A stretch of 5,579 nucleotides of DNA from the NCBI GenBank assembly GCA_002067325.1, contig MVQY01000166.1:1-5579 (forward strand). Direction: 5' to 3'. Source of the DNA: Methanobacterium sp. PtaU1.Bin097. GTDB taxonomy: Archaea > Methanobacteriota > Methanobacteria > Methanobacteriales > Methanobacteriaceae. The notes below the pieces were generated by a model that searched no databases, had not been told where the DNA came from, and saw only the letters and a list, made by a program, of their open reading frames with translations. The translations under genes and the position numbers were made by a program. Position 1 is the stretch's first letter. Each line of letters begins with the position of its first letter. This document shows positions 5,460 through 5,579 of the stretch, in pieces.

Positions 5460-5579
5460 CTATTTCTCCAGCTTCTTCTTCAAGAGAGAATTAATATCAA
5501 TCAGATACCTTCCCTCTTTATCAGAGACAATAACCGATTCATTCTCCAATAGGGAAGAGAGATTAACCTCGTAGACGCC
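5460..5579 (-). CDS. C-terminal end of an unrecognised protein (5' part outside window)
   Basis: An open minus-strand frame enters at the right edge and ends at TAG 5462-5460. The 39 visible residues start GVYEVNLSSLLENESVIV, continue SDKEGRYLIDINSLL and end KKKLEK. The alternation of charged and aliphatic residues, the basic C-terminal helix and the T9 run just downstream support a real gene. It is convergent with the acyl-CoA synthetase. I do not recognise the family, and no active-site motif is visible in this fragment. Confidence 0.65.
   Translation of the reverse strand, partial: GVYEVNLSSLLENESVIVSDKEGRYLIDINSLLKKKLEK

Overview
This window looks like a piece of a methanogen chromosome, most likely order Methanobacteriales and close to Methanobacterium. 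The evidence is an archaeal-type RqcH/NFACT protein, A/T-rich box A (TATA) promoters with purine-rich ribosome binding sites, an oligo-T terminator without a hairpin, and a medium-chain acyl-CoA synthetase of the kind known from methanogens. The assignment comes from gene content and protein style, not from a database comparison.

Layout, left to right. (1) Positions 15-2003, plus strand: a full-length or nearly full-length RqcH homologue, the ribosome-associated quality-control factor; the window edge hides its promoter. (2) Positions 2019-2727, minus strand, convergent with rqcH and only 15 bp from it: a two-gene toxin-antitoxin module. An AbrB/SpoVT-type antitoxin is followed, with an 11-bp overlap, by a PIN-domain (VapC) ribonuclease. 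This block is far more A/T-rich than rqcH and looks like an inserted accessory module. (3) Positions 2728-3124: a 397-bp, very A/T-rich divergent intergenic region. It holds the vapBC promoter with a 14-bp perfect palindrome, several dyads, a 23-bp tandem repeat of just over two and a half units, and the promoter region of the next gene. (4) Positions 3125-3673, plus strand: an HTH (XRE)-cupin regulator. (5) Positions 3739-5424, plus strand: a 561-residue AMP-forming medium-chain acyl-CoA synthetase, separated from the regulator by 65 bp containing a perfect 7-bp hairpin. (6) Positions 5460-5579, minus strand: the C-terminal end of an unrecognised protein that runs off the window, with an oligo-T run just after its stop.

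How the parts may work together. The regulator and the synthetase probably form one unit. A DNA-binding protein with a small-molecule-binding cupin domain sits directly upstream of an enzyme that activates carboxylic acids to their CoA thioesters, so control by an acid or acyl-CoA is a natural hypothesis. The tandem repeats overlap a candidate TATA box of the regulator and are the obvious operator candidates. The toxin-antitoxin pair is probably self-regulated through the palindrome in its promoter. RqcH is a housekeeping gene unrelated to either unit. I found no clear new defence or mobile system; the most interesting unexplained structure is the repeat and dyad cluster between 2728 and 3124.
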